A stretch of 64,000 nt of DNA from CF-167 sp963695195 (GTDB taxonomy: Bacteria; Chloroflexota; Limnocylindria; QHBO01), in assembly GCA_963695195.1 (NCBI GenBank), contig CAVOGE010000007.1, positions 992,001-1,056,000 on the forward strand, in the 5' to 3' direction. A program made the position numbers and the translations under genes. Positions within the stretch are counted from its first letter, which is position 1, and each line of letters begins with the position of its first letter. Positions 21,488 to 30,938 of the stretch are shown here, piece by piece. The notes below the pieces were generated by a model. The model did not search any database and was not told the origin of the DNA. It saw only the letters and a program-made list of their open reading frames with translations.

Positions 21488-22659
21488 ATGTCGCGAGGAG
21501 GCCGATCGCCCTCGCGGTCGCAATGGTGCTGCTGGCCGGGTGCACCGTCTCGTCACCTTCTCCGTCCCCCGCGGCCAGCATAACGACCGGCTCGCCGGCG
21601 CCAGTCGCGAGCCCGTCCAGCCCGGCAGCCATCGAGTCCCCGTGGCTGCAGAGCGGCACGCTCGACCAGCAGTTCACCACCCCCGCCCTCGACTACCACA
21701 GCACGGGGACCTACCTCGTGTGGTCCTCGGGGGCCCGCGCGGATCCGGGCGCCAATGTCGCGCCCGACCTGTTCGGATCCGAGCCCGGCGGCCCGGTCAG
21801 CCTGCTCTACGACAACCCCAACCGCGACTCGCGCCTGGAGCTGGTCGGCGGCGAGGACCGCCGCATCGTGTTTGTCGAGGACAATCTCCGCGTCTTCGGC
21901 CCGGGCGGGTGGAAGATGTGGTACCTAGCCACTCCGGGCGTGACGCCAGAGCTCATCGACGAAGGGAGCGGGTCGCTGCCGTTCTTCGATCTGTCGGGCG
22001 CTCGCCTGGTGTGGACCGTGATGGGCGGGGAACCGACCGAGAGCCAGTTGTGGCTGCTCGATCTGGAGACCATGCAGCGCCGCCTCCTCCTGTCCGCGGA
22101 CGCGGCCCTGACCCAGTACTGGTTTCCCTCGATCGACGGCAACCTCGTCGTCTACGGCACGCTCGAGCTGGCCCCCGATGGGCAAAGCGAGGAACGGCAC
22201 ATCTATCTGCTCGATGTCGACGGCGACATGACGCCGCGGCGCCTGGACGCGAGCCAGGCAGCATCTGGACTTGGGCCATCGGAGCCCGATATCCACGGCG
22301 ATACCGTGGTCTGGAAGGAGTCCACCCTCCAGGAGAGCTTCGTCGTCCACGGGCGGCTGGTCCGCTACTCGCTGCGCACCGGCGAGATGGAGCCACTGAC
22401 CCTGGATCCCAGCGGTCCGCGATACACCTTCCCGACCATCGGGAACCGCTACGTGGCCGCTTGGTCGGACAATGACCGCGCCCTATACCTGGCCGATCTG
22501 GAGACGGGGACCCCGCTGAAGATTGTCGACCTCGGGTTGATCGAGGAAGATCCATACGACAACGTCGGGCTTATCGTGGATCTGGTGGGTGATCTGCTGG
22601 CCTATCGGTACGGGCCCGCCAACGGAGACCTAGAGCTTCGCTGGATCGTCCTGCGCTGA
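21484..22659 (+). CDS. Lipoprotein with predicted beta-propeller repeats
   Basis: A 391-residue exported protein with a type II signal peptide. A short basic start, a hydrophobic L-A-V-A-M-V-L-L-A-G-C lipobox (cysteine near residue 20) and a Ser/Pro-rich tether lead into the main domain. That domain has repeated strand patterns such as R-L-V-W-T-V, L-W-L-L-D-L-E-T, N-L-V-V-Y-G-T, I-Y-L-L-D-V-D-G-D and Y-L-A-D-L-E-T-G. These are typical of TolB/WD40-like propellers, though I cannot assign a family. The GTG start overlaps the C39-like peptidase stop, so it probably acts with that peptidase at the cell surface. Confidence 0.7.
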   Translation: MNVARRPIALAVAMVLLAGCTVSSPSPSPAASITTGSPAPVASPSSPAAIESPWLQSGTLDQQFTTPALDYHSTGTYLVWSSGARADPGANVAPDLFGSEPGGPVSLLYDNPNRDSRLELVGGEDRRIVFVEDNLRVFGPGGWKMWYLATPGVTPELIDEGSGSLPFFDLSGARLVWTVMGGEPTESQLWLLDLETMQRRLLLSADAALTQYWFPSIDGNLVVYGTLELAPDGQSEERHIYLLDVDGDMTPRRLDASQAASGLGPSEPDIHGDTVVWKESTLQESFVVHGRLVRYSLRTGEMEPLTLDPSGPRYTFPTIGNRYVAAWSDNDRALYLADLETGTPLKIVDLGLIEEDPYDNVGLIVDLVGDLLAYRYGPANGDLELRWIVLR

Positions 22660-22725
22660 GGGCATCTCTCCCGGCTCTGATTCCTTGTCGGCAGGCCCAC
22701 CTCGGCGAACGTGCCCCAGCCAGCG

Positions 22726-23321
22726 TTAGTCGTCGGTCAGCTCGGCGTGGCGGAAGCAGTCGGTGGTGTGGTCGTTGACGAGGCCGGCCGACTGCATGAA
22801 GGCGTACACGATGGTCGGGCCCACGAAGCCGAAGCCGCGCTGCCTGAGGTCGCGTGACAGGGCGCGGGAGGCATCGGTCTCGGCCGGGACTTCGCTCATG
22901 GACGTCCACCGGTTCTGCACCGGCGCCCCGCCGACGAATGACCACAGGTAGCGGTCGAAGGCGCCGGGCGCATCGGTCAGGCGAAGGTAGGCCTGCGCGT
23001 TGCCGATGGTGGCCCGCACCTTGGCGCGGTTGCGCACGATCCCAGCGTCGGCCAGCAGTCGCGCGGTGTCCGCCTCGTCGTAGCCGGCGATGCGACGACG
23101 GATCCCAGCCGTCGAAGGCACGTCGATACCCGTCTCGCTTGCGCAGGATGGTGATCCAGGCCAGGCCGGCCTGTGCTCCCTCGAGATTGAGGAGCTCGAA
23201 GAGGCGACGGTCATCGTGGAGCGGGAACACCCCATTCGGTGTCGTGGTACGCCTCGTACAGTGGATCGGCGACGCTCCAGGCGCAGCGCGGCCGTGGGTC
23301 GCTGGCGGTGGACTCGGACAC
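22726..23321 (-). CDS. tag: DNA-3-methyladenine glycosylase I (two single-base frameshifts)
   Basis: Tag excises 3-methyladenine. The gene is spread over three frames. The N terminus starts at the GTG at 23321 (M-S-E-S-T-A-S-D-P-R, then R-C-A-W-S-V-A-D-P-L-Y-E-A-Y-H-D-T-E-W-G-V). The middle reads P-L-H-D-D-R-R-L-F-E-L-L-N-L-E-G-A-Q-A-G-L-A-W. The C-terminal part reads I-A-G-Y-D-E-A-D, F-G-F-V-G-P-T-I-V-Y-A-F-M-Q-S-A-G-L and N-D-H-T-T-D-C-F-R-H. Dropping one base at 23226-23227 and one at 23090-23103 yields a continuous 197-residue enzyme of normal length with all Tag motifs. It is divergent from the P1 peptidase gene. Confidence 0.8.
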
Positions 23322-23388
23322 GCGACGCAGGGTACCAGCGGTGCGGCGCAGTCGGAAGGCGGCGTGTCATGATCGGGAAGTGAGACCA

Positions 23389-24493
23389 ATGCGAGCGCGT
23401 GATCTGGGGATCGTGATCGGTACCTTGCCGCCCGGCGAGCACAACGCCATCACCGATGTGCCCGGCGTGCGGGTTGGCCATACGACCCTGATCTCCGGGA
23501 ACGGCCCGCTGGTGGTGGGCGAGGGACCGATCCGGACCGGCGTGACGGTCATCCTGCCGAGCGACGGGGACCCCGGGCGCGAGCCGCTCTTCGCCGGCAG
23601 CCACACGCTCAACGGCAACGGCGAGATGACCGGCCTGGAGTGGGTCCGCGAATCGGGAATGCTGACAAGCCCGATCGCGCTCACCAACACCCACAGCGTC
23701 GGCGTGGTGCGCGACGCGCTGGTGGCCGCCAGCGTGTCGACGCCGGCCCGCCTCGGGACTCTGGTCGCTCCCGGTTGTCGCGGAGACGTGGGACGGCTAC
23801 CTCAACGACGTGGATGGGCAGCACGTGCGCCCCGAACACGTCTTCGCCGCGCTGGACTCGGCCGCCGCTGGTCCCGTGGCAGAGGGCAACGTCGGCGGCG
23901 GGACCGGCATGAAGTGCTTCGCCTTCAAGGCCGGGATCGGCACCGCGTCGCGGCGCGTGCCCGATGCCGATGGCGGCTACACGGTCGGGGTGCTGGTGCA
24001 GGCCAACCACGGGCGCCGGGCGCACCTCGCGATCGACGGCGTGCCGGTCGGTCGAGAGATTTCCAACGCCGAGGTCCCTGGCCCGGACGTCCCGGCACCG
24101 GACGCCGGATCAATCATCGCCGTGGTCGCCACTGACGCTCCGCTGCTGCCCCACCAGTGCCGCCGACTGGCGCAGCGCTCCTCGCTTGGCGTGGCGCGCG
24201 GCGGGGGCGGCGGCGAGCAGGACAGCGGCGACATCTTCCTGGTCTTCGCCACCGGCAATCGCGGTCTGCGCCCCGAGGAGCACGAGGGCGCGCCGAACAC
24301 TTTCCCGCTCAGCATGCTGAACGACGATCACCTCGATTCGCTCTACTGGGCCACCATCGAGGCGACCGAGGAAGCGGTCGTCAATGCCCTGGTCGGCGCC
24401 GAGACGATGACGGGGCGTGACGGGATCACCTTCCACGCCATCCCCCACGACCGGCTGGTCGAGGTGATGGACCGGTATGGAAGGCTTGGCTAG
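23389..24493 (+). CDS. P1-family (DmpA-like) peptidase, single-base frameshift
   Basis: P1-family enzymes are self-processing N-terminal-nucleophile aminopeptidases. The N-terminal frame has I-T-D-V-P-G-V-R-V-G-H-T-T-L, F-A-G-S-H-T-L-N-G-N-G-E-M-T-G-L and A-L-T-N-T-H-S-V-G-V-V-R-D-A. The other frame resumes with L-W-S-L-P-V-V-A-E-T-W-D-G-Y-L-N-D-V, G-N-V-G-G-G-T-G-M-K-C-F-A-F-K-A-G-I-G and V-L-V-Q-A-N-H-G-R-R. Dropping one base somewhere in 23740-23768 joins them into 367 residues, the family length. The autoproteolysis site would lie before the serine/threonine in the A-T-D-A-P region. Its TAG overlaps the convergent thrC TAG within CTAG. Confidence 0.8.
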
Positions 24494-25545
24494 CGGCGCA
24501 TCGCCTCGCGGATCGCGCCGGCAGCGGCACGGACGGCGGGCGTATCCGCGCCGCTGGCCACGACATCAGCGTCCTTGAGGCCGTGGCCGGTCAGGATGCA
24601 GACGACCACCTCCGACCGATGCAGGCTGCCCTCACCGGCAAGCTGCGCAACGCCGGCGACACCGGCGGCTGATGCGGGCTCGCAGAAGATCCCCTCCGAG
24701 CGCGCGATGCGCGACTGCATCGCCAGGATCGCCTCGTCGCTGACCGACTCGATCAGCCCGCCCGATTCGTCGCGGGCGGCCACGGCGCCCGCCCACGAGG
24801 CAGGGTTGCCGATGCGGATGGCGGTCGCCACGGTCTCGGGTGCCGCCACCGGAGCCCCATGGACAAGGGGTGCGGCGCCATCCGCCTGGAAGCCGAGCAT
24901 GCGCGGGCGGCGCCCATCGGTCCTTCCGGCCTCCGCGTAGCGGTTGAATCCGGCCCAGTAGGCCGTGATGTTGCCGGCGTTGCCGACCGGCAGGGCGACC
25001 GCGTCGGGGGACGCGCCGAGCACGTCGACGATCTCGAAGGCGCCGGTCTGCTGGCCGGCCAGGCGATCGGGATTGATGGAGTTGACGACCACCGCGTCGC
25101 CAGCGTCCCCAATCTCGCGGACCGCCTCGAGGGCCGCGTCGAAATTGCCCTCCACGGCGATCAACCGCGCGCCGGCAGCGAGCGCCTGTGCCAGTTTGCC
25201 GCGCGCGACCTTTCCGGCCGGCAGGACCACAAAGCAGGGAATCCCCGCAGCGGCGGCGTAGGCGGCAGCCGAGGCCGAGGTGTTGCCGGTCGAGGCGCAG
25301 ATCACCGCCCGGGCGCCGCTCGCTACGGCCCGGTTCACGGCGAGCACCATGCCGCGGTCCTTGAACGAGCCGGTCGGGTTGGTGCCCTCGTACTTCAGGT
25401 AGAGGCTGTCGAGCCCGAGGTCGGCGCCAAGCCGCCGCGCGTGGATCAGCGGCGTGGAGCCTTCTCCGAGAGAGATCGGGAACGTCTCCCCGGGGCGCGC
25501 CAGCTCGTCGCGGTAGCGCTCCAGGAGCGGAATCGGGTGCGTCAT
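24490..25545 (-). CDS. thrC: Threonine synthase
   Basis: ThrC converts O-phosphohomoserine to threonine using PLP. The 351-residue protein shows the short, plant/actinobacterial-like architecture. It has L-G-E-G-S-T-P-L-I, the PLP lysine in E-G-T-N-P-T-G-S-F-K-D-R-G-M near residue 61, S-T-G-N-T-S-A-S-A-A-A-Y-A-A, and the phosphate-binding L-P-V-G-N-A-G-N-I-T-A-Y-W. A C-terminal C-I-L-T-G-H-G-L-K-D completes it. I start at the ATG at 25545; the frame extends 55 codons upstream but without homology. ThrB is encoded 4.4 kb downstream on the same strand. Confidence 0.95.
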   Translation of the reverse strand: MTHPIPLLERYRDELARPGETFPISLGEGSTPLIHARRLGADLGLDSLYLKYEGTNPTGSFKDRGMVLAVNRAVASGARAVICASTGNTSASAAAYAAAAGIPCFVVLPAGKVARGKLAQALAAGARLIAVEGNFDAALEAVREIGDAGDAVVVNSINPDRLAGQQTGAFEIVDVLGASPDAVALPVGNAGNITAYWAGFNRYAEAGRTDGRRPRMLGFQADGAAPLVHGAPVAAPETVATAIRIGNPASWAGAVAARDESGGLIESVSDEAILAMQSRIARSEGIFCEPASAAGVAGVAQLAGEGSLHRSEVVVCILTGHGLKDADVVASGADTPAVRAAAGAIREAMRR

Positions 25546-25664
25546 AGGCTTTCCGAGTATAGGAATCCTTGCGTCATGGGCGTAGCATCGGCCCAGACGC
25601 GCCACCGGCTCCGGCAGGCGCCACGCCCACTGGCCGGGTGACGCGTTACCTTCGGGAGGCCCGC

Positions 25665-26384
25665 ATGCGACCCATCCTGCGACGCCTGGCATTCTTCGCG
25701 CTCCCGGCACTCATCCTGATGCTGCCTGCCAGCGCGAGTGCCTTTCCGCTGAGCAACTGCACCCTTGCGATCAACTCGTTCGATGCGGGCGGTGGGCCGT
25801 TGGATATGGCCACCGTGAACGCCACCGATGCGACGCAGGAGAACCCGTTCCTTGTCGACTGGGATGGCACGGTGCGGTGGGCCGGCACGATGGGTCCGCT
25901 GGTGATCATGGACCACAGTTGGGGCGTATCGGTCTTCAATGTCCCGACACCCCTGCGAGGCGGTGATCCGAATCACGGCGGCGACACCGATGGCGATGGC
26001 ACCGTCACGGTCAAGGACACCATGCCGTTCCGCGTCACCGGCCTCTTCTTTGTGTCGGGGTCGATCTCCGGCAACGGCGGCTCGTGCTCCGGCAGCGGCT
26101 GGATGCAGTTGACCGGCGACCCCGTCGGCACGATCCCGTTCTTCGTGGGTCTGGCACTGCTGGTCCTCGGTCTCGCGCTCCTCTACACCGGATACCGAAG
26201 TGGCTGGGGCTGGGCGATCCTCGGCGGCCTGCTGTTCGGCCTGGGCGCCGCGCTGATGCTGGTCATCTACGCGCTGATGCTTGTCGGCTCGTGGACGCCG
26301 CTCACCGCCCTGGTGGTCGGGATCGGCCTCGGCGTCGTCGTCATCGTGGTGCGGCGCCGGCGAGCGGTGGCCGTCGTCGCGTGA
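25665..26384 (+). CDS. Exported membrane-anchored protein of unknown function
   Basis: A 239-residue protein with a signal peptide (basic start, A-F-F-A-L-P-A-L-I-L-M-L-P-A-S-A-S-A). An extracytoplasmic domain of about 120 residues follows, with a D-T-D-G-D-G-T-V-T-V-K-D segment resembling a calcium-binding or dockerin-like acidic loop. Three hydrophobic helices and a basic tail (V-R-R-R-R) lie at the C terminus. I recognise no family. The RBS GGGAGG lies eight bases before the ATG at 25665. It sits alone between divergent thrC and convergent kgd, 11 bases from the kgd stop. Confidence 0.6.
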   Translation: MRPILRRLAFFALPALILMLPASASAFPLSNCTLAINSFDAGGGPLDMATVNATDATQENPFLVDWDGTVRWAGTMGPLVIMDHSWGVSVFNVPTPLRGGDPNHGGDTDGDGTVTVKDTMPFRVTGLFFVSGSISGNGGSCSGSGWMQLTGDPVGTIPFFVGLALLVLGLALLYTGYRSGWGWAILGGLLFGLGAALMLVIYALMLVGSWTPLTALVVGIGLGVVVIVVRRRRAVAVVA

Positions 26385-26395
26385 GCTGAGGGGAA

Positions 26396-29300
26396 CTACC
26401 CGGCGGCCAGCGCGTCGCGGACGATCCGCGCCTGTTCCGCGGCGTGCGTGGCCGGGTATCCCTCGGCGGGACGTGATCGCTCGGGGCGACTGATGTCGCC
26501 GAGCGGGATCCGGAACGGGACGAGGTGGCGGATCTTGGGCAGGACGAACTTCCGCGCGCCCATGTTCCGCGGCTCCTCCTGGACCCAGGCGACCCTCTCG
26601 ACCTTTGGGTAGCGGGCCAGGACCGCGGCCAGCTCATCTGACGGGAACGGGTAGAGCCGCTCGCAGCGCACCAGGGCAAGGTCCGCGCGGGCGGCGCGCT
26701 CGGGCGCAAGCGCCATGTCGAAGTAGATCTTGCCGCTGCACATGATCACGTACTTCACCTCGGACGGGTCGCGTCCGGCCATGGCGGGGTCGTCGAGGAC
26801 CGATGTGAAGGCGCCATCTGACAGGTCCTCGAGCGGCGACGATGCCTCCGGCAGGCGCAGGAGCGACTTCGGGGTCATCACCACCATCGGACGGAGGTCG
26901 GCGTGGCGCGCCTGGCGGCGGAGAAGGTGGAAGTACTGCGCGGCGGTCGTCGGGTAGACCACCCGGATGTTGCCCTCCGCCCCCAGCGCCAGGAAGCGTT
27001 CGAGACGTGCCGAGGAGTGCTCGGGTCCCGATCCCTCGTATCCGTGGGGGAGCAGCAGGGTCAGCCGCGAGGTTTGGCGCCACTTCGCCAGCCCGGCGAT
27101 CACGAACTGGTCGATGATGATCTCCGCCCCGTTGGCGAAATCACCGTACTGCGCCTCCCACAGGACGAGCGCCTCGGGCGCCGTGACGGCGTAGCCGTAC
27201 TCGAAGCCCAGGCAGGCGTACTCGCTCAGCGGGCTGTTGTGCATCTCGAAGCTGGCCCGCGCCCGCGTCAGCCGCTGGATGGGGGCGTGCGCAGCGCCGC
27301 TCCCTGCGTCGTGGAGGACGAGGTGCCGCTGGCTGAAGGTCCCGCGCACCGTGTCCTGGCCGGTGAGGCGGATCGGCGTCCCCTCCCCGAGGAGTGACGC
27401 AAACGCCAGTGCTTCCGCCTGCGCCCACTCGACGCGGCCGTCGCCCCCTTCCAGCGTATGCCGGCGCTTCTCCAGCTGTTTGGCCAGCTTGGGGTTGATC
27501 TCGAAGCCCTCCGGCCAGCGGTTCAGTTCCGCGTTCAGCTCTCTCAAGAGTGCTGCGTCCACCGCGGTGACGGGGTCGGGCGCCTCTTCCGGATCGATCG
27601 CCTCCGCGCCGCGGTCGAGCTGCGGCTCGGCGTGGGTACTCCGCACGGCCGCCTGCCGCGCCGCGAGATCCTGGGCGAACGCGGTCACCCACTCGTTCGC
27701 CTCCTCGGCCGACACGATGCCGGCCCCCACCAGCATGCCGGCATAGAGCTCTCGAACCCTGGGGTGCTCGACAATGGCGGCGGCCATCTGCGGCTGCGTG
27801 TAGGCCGGCTCGTCGCCCTCGTTGTGCCCGTATCGGCGGTAGCCGACGAGGTCGATCACCACGTCGCCGTGGAAGCGCTCGCGGTACATCATCGCCAGCC
27901 GCGCGGCCGCCAGGCAGGCCTCCGGGTCGTCGGCGTTGACGTGGATGATCGGGACATCGAAGCCCTTGGCCAGGTCCGATGCGTAGTCGGTCGAGCGCCC
28001 CTCGCGCGGATCGGTCGTGAAGCCGACCTGGTTGTTGGCGATCAGGTGGACCGTGCCGCCGGTGGTGTAGCCGGCCAGCCGCGCCATGTTGAAGGTCTCG
28101 GCCACCACGCCCTGCGCGGCAAAGGCCGCGTCGCCGTGGATGAGCACCGGAACCGTCCGATCCGGATCGGTGGTGGCGATCGGCCCGGTGCGGTCCGTCT
28201 GCTCGGCGCGGGCACGACCCTCGACCACCGGGTTAACCGCCTCGAGGTGGCTCGGGTTGGGTGACAGGCTGACCCGCAGTTCGCGCTCCCCGGTGGCGTA
28301 GGTGCCGTCCGCGCCGAGGTGGTACTTCACGTCGTCAAGCGCCCCGCGGGGAGCGCGCGCATCGGTGCCACCACGGCCCGCTTCGAACTCGGTCAGGAGC
28401 GCTTCGTAGCTGACGCCGACGATGTGGGCAAGCACGTTGAGCCTTCCCCGATGCGCGATTCCGATCACCACGTCGCTGGCGCCCGCCGCGGCGACGCCGG
28501 CCATCACCCCGTCGAGGGTCGGCACCATGGCGTCGAGCCCTTCGATGGAGAAGCGCTTCTGTCCGAGGTAGGCCTTGTGCAGGAATCGCTCCAGCCCCTC
28601 GACCGCGGTCAGCCGTCGCAGGAGCGAGCGCTGCTGCTCGGCGGAGAGCGGCTGGCGGTGAGCACCGGACTCGATCACGCGCCGCAGCCAGACCCGTTCG
28701 TCGTGGCTGGCAATGTGCTCGACCTCGTAGGCGATCGAGCCGCAGTACGTGTCGCGCAGCGCGGGCAGCGCCTCGGCGAGCGTCGCCCCCGCGACGTCGA
28801 CGCGCAGCAGTTCGGCGGGGATGCGCGCCATCGAGTCGGGTGTCAGGCCGAGCGGCTCAGGGTCGAGCGCCGGGTCGCCGACCGGCTCGCTGCCCAGCGG
28901 ATCGAGATGTGCCTGGAGGTGTCCAAAGGACCGATACGCCCGGACCAGCGCAACGGCCGCGGCAACCGCTCGAAGGTCGTCGTCGCTCGCGGTCGCCGCC
29001 GTCGGGGGCGCGGCGGGAGCGGCGGCCGACGCCGATGCAGGCAGACCCGCCCCGACCGAAGCGAAGAGCATCTCGTAGAAGTCGTCGGCGCCGCCCAGCA
29101 GTTGATCGATCCTTCGCAGGAAGGCGCCCGATTCGGCGCCCTGGATGACGCGATGGTCGTAGGTGGAGCTGAGCGTCATCAGCCGGTCGTCGGCGACGGT
29201 TCGGATTGCGCCGGTGGCCACGATGGCGCCCTGTCCGGGCATCAACCGCGCGACCGATGCGGTGGTGCCCAGCGTGCCGGGGTTCGTGAGCGTGATGGAG

Positions 29301-30019
29301 GCGCCGACGAAGTCGTCGGGTGAGAGGCGGTTGGCGCGGGCCTTCCCGACGAGCTCCTCGTACGCCGCGTGGAATCGCGCGAAGTCCATCGCGTTGGCGT
29401 CGCGAATGACGGGCACGACCAGGAAGCGGGCACCGCCGGACCGCTCGACGTCGACGGCCAGGCCCAGGTTCACCGATGTGGGATCGACCCGGTATGCCTG
29501 GCCATCGGCCTCGCCGAAATGGCGAATCATGCCGGGCTGCTCGACCGCCGCCTGGACGATCGCCCAACCGATCAGGTGGGTGAAGCTCACCCGCCTGGGC
29601 GCCATCCGCTCATTCAACTCGCGGCGCCGGGCCTCCAGGACTGCGACCGAGACGTCGCGGAAGCTGGTCGCGGTCGGCACGGCCAGCGAGGCGGTCATGT
29701 TCTGGGCCAGCCGCGCGGCGGGGCCCTTCAGCGGCGTCGCACCGGCGGGAAGCATGGCGACCGTCGCCGCGGAGGGCGCGGCCGCCGCCGCCGCCGCGAG
29801 GTCGGAGACCAGCTCCACGGGCGCTGCCTCATCGGGCGCCTCCTCGACGGGCCCGGCGCCGATCGGCGGGATGCGCGGCTGGAAGAGCGCGCGCCACTCC
29901 GGGTCGACAGAGGCTGGATCACGCAGGAACTGCTCCTGCATCTCCGCCACGTAGCCCGCGTTGACCCCTTCGAGAGCGTGCGCGATGCGCTCGGCTTCGT
30001 TCGGCTCGTCGGTTGGCAT
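26396..30019 (-). CDS. kgd: Multifunctional 2-oxoglutarate dehydrogenase/decarboxylase (E2-E1 fusion, Kgd type)
   Basis: The 1207-residue enzyme fuses a short E1-like N terminus (G-Y-V-A-E-M-Q-E-Q-F-L-R-D-P), an Ala/Pro linker and an acyltransferase domain without a lipoyl domain (about 85-320, active site S-T-Y-D-H-R-V-I-Q-G-A). A full thiamine-dependent E1 follows (from about 370; V-L-I-H-G-D-A-A-F-A-A-Q-G and I-A-N-N-Q-V-G-F-T-T). This layout and length match mycobacterial Kgd, which decarboxylates 2-oxoglutarate and works with a separate E3 and lipoyl carrier. It feeds the TCA cycle with gltA and mdh in the same window. I start at the ATG at 30019 (M-P-T-D-E-P-N-E-A-E). The 333-base upstream region holds three 29-bp repeats. 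Confidence 0.93.
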   Translation of the reverse strand: MPTDEPNEAERIAHALEGVNAGYVAEMQEQFLRDPASVDPEWRALFQPRIPPIGAGPVEEAPDEAAPVELVSDLAAAAAAAPSAATVAMLPAGATPLKGPAARLAQNMTASLAVPTATSFRDVSVAVLEARRRELNERMAPRRVSFTHLIGWAIVQAAVEQPGMIRHFGEADGQAYRVDPTSVNLGLAVDVERSGGARFLVVPVIRDANAMDFARFHAAYEELVGKARANRLSPDDFVGASITLTNPGTLGTTASVARLMPGQGAIVATGAIRTVADDRLMTLSSTYDHRVIQGAESGAFLRRIDQLLGGADDFYEMLFASVGAGLPASASAAAPAAPPTAATASDDDLRAVAAAVALVRAYRSFGHLQAHLDPLGSEPVGDPALDPEPLGLTPDSMARIPAELLRVDVAGATLAEALPALRDTYCGSIAYEVEHIASHDERVWLRRVIESGAHRQPLSAEQQRSLLRRLTAVEGLERFLHKAYLGQKRFSIEGLDAMVPTLDGVMAGVAAAGASDVVIGIAHRGRLNVLAHIVGVSYEALLTEFEAGRGGTDARAPRGALDDVKYHLGADGTYATGERELRVSLSPNPSHLEAVNPVVEGRARAEQTDRTGPIATTDPDRTVPVLIHGDAAFAAQGVVAETFNMARLAGYTTGGTVHLIANNQVGFTTDPREGRSTDYASDLAKGFDVPIIHVNADDPEACLAAARLAMMYRERFHGDVVIDLVGYRRYGHNEGDEPAYTQPQMAAAIVEHPRVRELYAGMLVGAGIVSAEEANEWVTAFAQDLAARQAAVRSTHAEPQLDRGAEAIDPEEAPDPVTAVDAALLRELNAELNRWPEGFEINPKLAKQLEKRRHTLEGGDGRVEWAQAEALAFASLLGEGTPIRLTGQDTVRGTFSQRHLVLHDAGSGAAHAPIQRLTRARASFEMHNSPLSEYACLGFEYGYAVTAPEALVLWEAQYGDFANGAEIIIDQFVIAGLAKWRQTSRLTLLLPHGYEGSGPEHSSARLERFLALGAEGNIRVVYPTTAAQYFHLLRRQARHADLRPMVVMTPKSLLRLPEASSPLEDLSDGAFTSVLDDPAMAGRDPSEVKYVIMCSGKIYFDMALAPERAARADLALVRCERLYPFPSDELAAVLARYPKVERVAWVQEEPRNMGARKFVLPKIRHLVPFRIPLGDISRPERSRPAEGYPATHAAEQARIVRDALAAG

Positions 30020-30110
30020 GGCGCCGCTAAGGATACGGGTCGGCGGATACCTCACGATGCCGGCGGCGCTGGGCGCGGCGGCCCGCAGCGGCGAATCGGT
30101 GCACGTTCCT

Positions 30111-30139
30111 GCCAGATGTGCATGGGAGGACCGCTAGGC
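30111..30139 (+). repeat. 29-bp intergenic repeat, copy 1
   Basis: This unit begins GCCAGATGTGC and ends GGACCGCTAGGC. It aligns without gaps over 29 bases to copies 2 and 3. The shared positions are the leading GCCAGA, a central GC, GG shortly after, and the GGACCG-TAGGC block. It lies about 90 bases upstream of the kgd start. Confidence 0.65.
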
Positions 30140-30160
30140 CGATGGTTTGCCCCGATTCCC

Positions 30161-30189
30161 GCCAGATTGCCACTGGGGGACCGGTAGGC
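30161..30189 (+). repeat. 29-bp intergenic repeat, copy 2
   Basis: This unit begins GCCAGATTGCC and ends GGACCGGTAGGC, in the same orientation as copy 1 and starting 50 bases after it. Differences from copy 1 cluster in the middle; both ends are conserved apart from one base in the GGACCG-TAGGC block. Confidence 0.65.
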
Positions 30190-30286
30190 GGGTTGATCAC
30201 CCGCGCGGGCGACGACCGGACTGGCCCCTGAGCACGAATCGGGAGCGCTGGGTGGCTCGACGGCAGGCAGGATCGGCCAAAGACAC

Positions 30287-30315
30287 GCCTAGCGGTCCAC
30301 CGGTGCAAGTCTGGC
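30287..30315 (-). repeat. 29-bp intergenic repeat, copy 3 (inverted)
   Basis: Read on the minus strand this unit begins GCCAGACTTGC and ends GGACCGCTAGGC, again 29 bases. Its orientation is opposite to copies 1 and 2. The shared 12-base end with copy 1 is exact. The inverted placement argues against simple tandem slippage. Confidence 0.65.
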
Positions 30316-30352
30316 GAAGATGATGCCCGTCGCGCACGACCCGCGCCAGGAT

Positions 30353-30934
30353 CTAGAGGGGCCGCCGAACCACGAGCTGGCTGCCGCGCGGACGCCCGAC
30401 CTCGGCGAATCCGGCCCGCGTGAACATCGTCAGCGTCCCGGTGAACACGTTGCTGCTCGGTAGGCGTCCATCCGCGGCGTCCACCGGGTACGCCTCGAGC
30501 GTGGTCGCCCCGCGCGCCCGGGCGTGCGCGACCGCCGCCTCCAGCAGCGCAGTTGCCACGCCCCTGCCGCGCTCGGCCCGCGGGATCCAGAAGCAGACGA
30601 CCGACCAGGTGCGCTCATCGGTCGCCTCTTCGGCGGGCGGGCCGATGCGCCGCGAGCGAAGAATGCGTCCGAACTGGGGACGCGGCGCGACGCTGATCCA
30701 GCCGACAGGCTTGCCGTCACGGTAGGCGAGCAGGCCGGGTTCGGAGCCCGCCTCGACCACTGCGTGCATGAGCGCCCTGTTCCCGGCGGCGCCATCCCGC
30801 ACGCCGGTGCTGAACTCGTTGCTGGTCTGACGCCACCAGGTGCACCAGCAGTGGCTGAACGCGCCAGCCCGGCCGAAGAGATCGGACAGCTCCTGCCAGC
30901 GGTCGGCGGTGACCGGCCGAACCTCGAGGGTCAC
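30353..30934 (-). CDS. GNAT-family N-acetyltransferase
   Basis: A 193-residue acetyltransferase-fold protein. The acetyl-CoA loop is R-A-E-R-G-R-G-V-A-T-A-L-L-E-A-A-V (the R/Q-x-x-G-x-G/A pattern). It is preceded by a strand W-S-V-V-C-F-W-I-P and followed by A-R-A-R-G-A-T-T-L-E-A-Y-P-V-D. The N terminus contains an unusual C-W-C-T-W-W-R motif, shared with a subgroup of GNAT proteins of unknown substrate. I start at the GTG at 30934, four bases after the upstream membrane-protein stop. An ATG at 30970 would overlap that gene by 32 bases. Confidence 0.8.
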   Translation of the reverse strand: MTLEVRPVTADRWQELSDLFGRAGAFSHCWCTWWRQTSNEFSTGVRDGAAGNRALMHAVVEAGSEPGLLAYRDGKPVGWISVAPRPQFGRILRSRRIGPPAEEATDERTWSVVCFWIPRAERGRGVATALLEAAVAHARARGATTLEAYPVDAADGRLPSSNVFTGTLTMFTRAGFAEVGRPRGSQLVVRRPL

Positions 30935-30938
30935 GCCG

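Larger units (their letters stand above)
30020..30352. other. 333-base intergenic stretch upstream of kgd
   Basis: No gene is apparent. The stretch contains three related 29-bp units, two in one orientation and one inverted, entered separately. It should hold the kgd promoter; no textbook -35/-10 pair is obvious on the minus strand, so the repeats are candidate regulatory sites. Confidence 0.5.
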
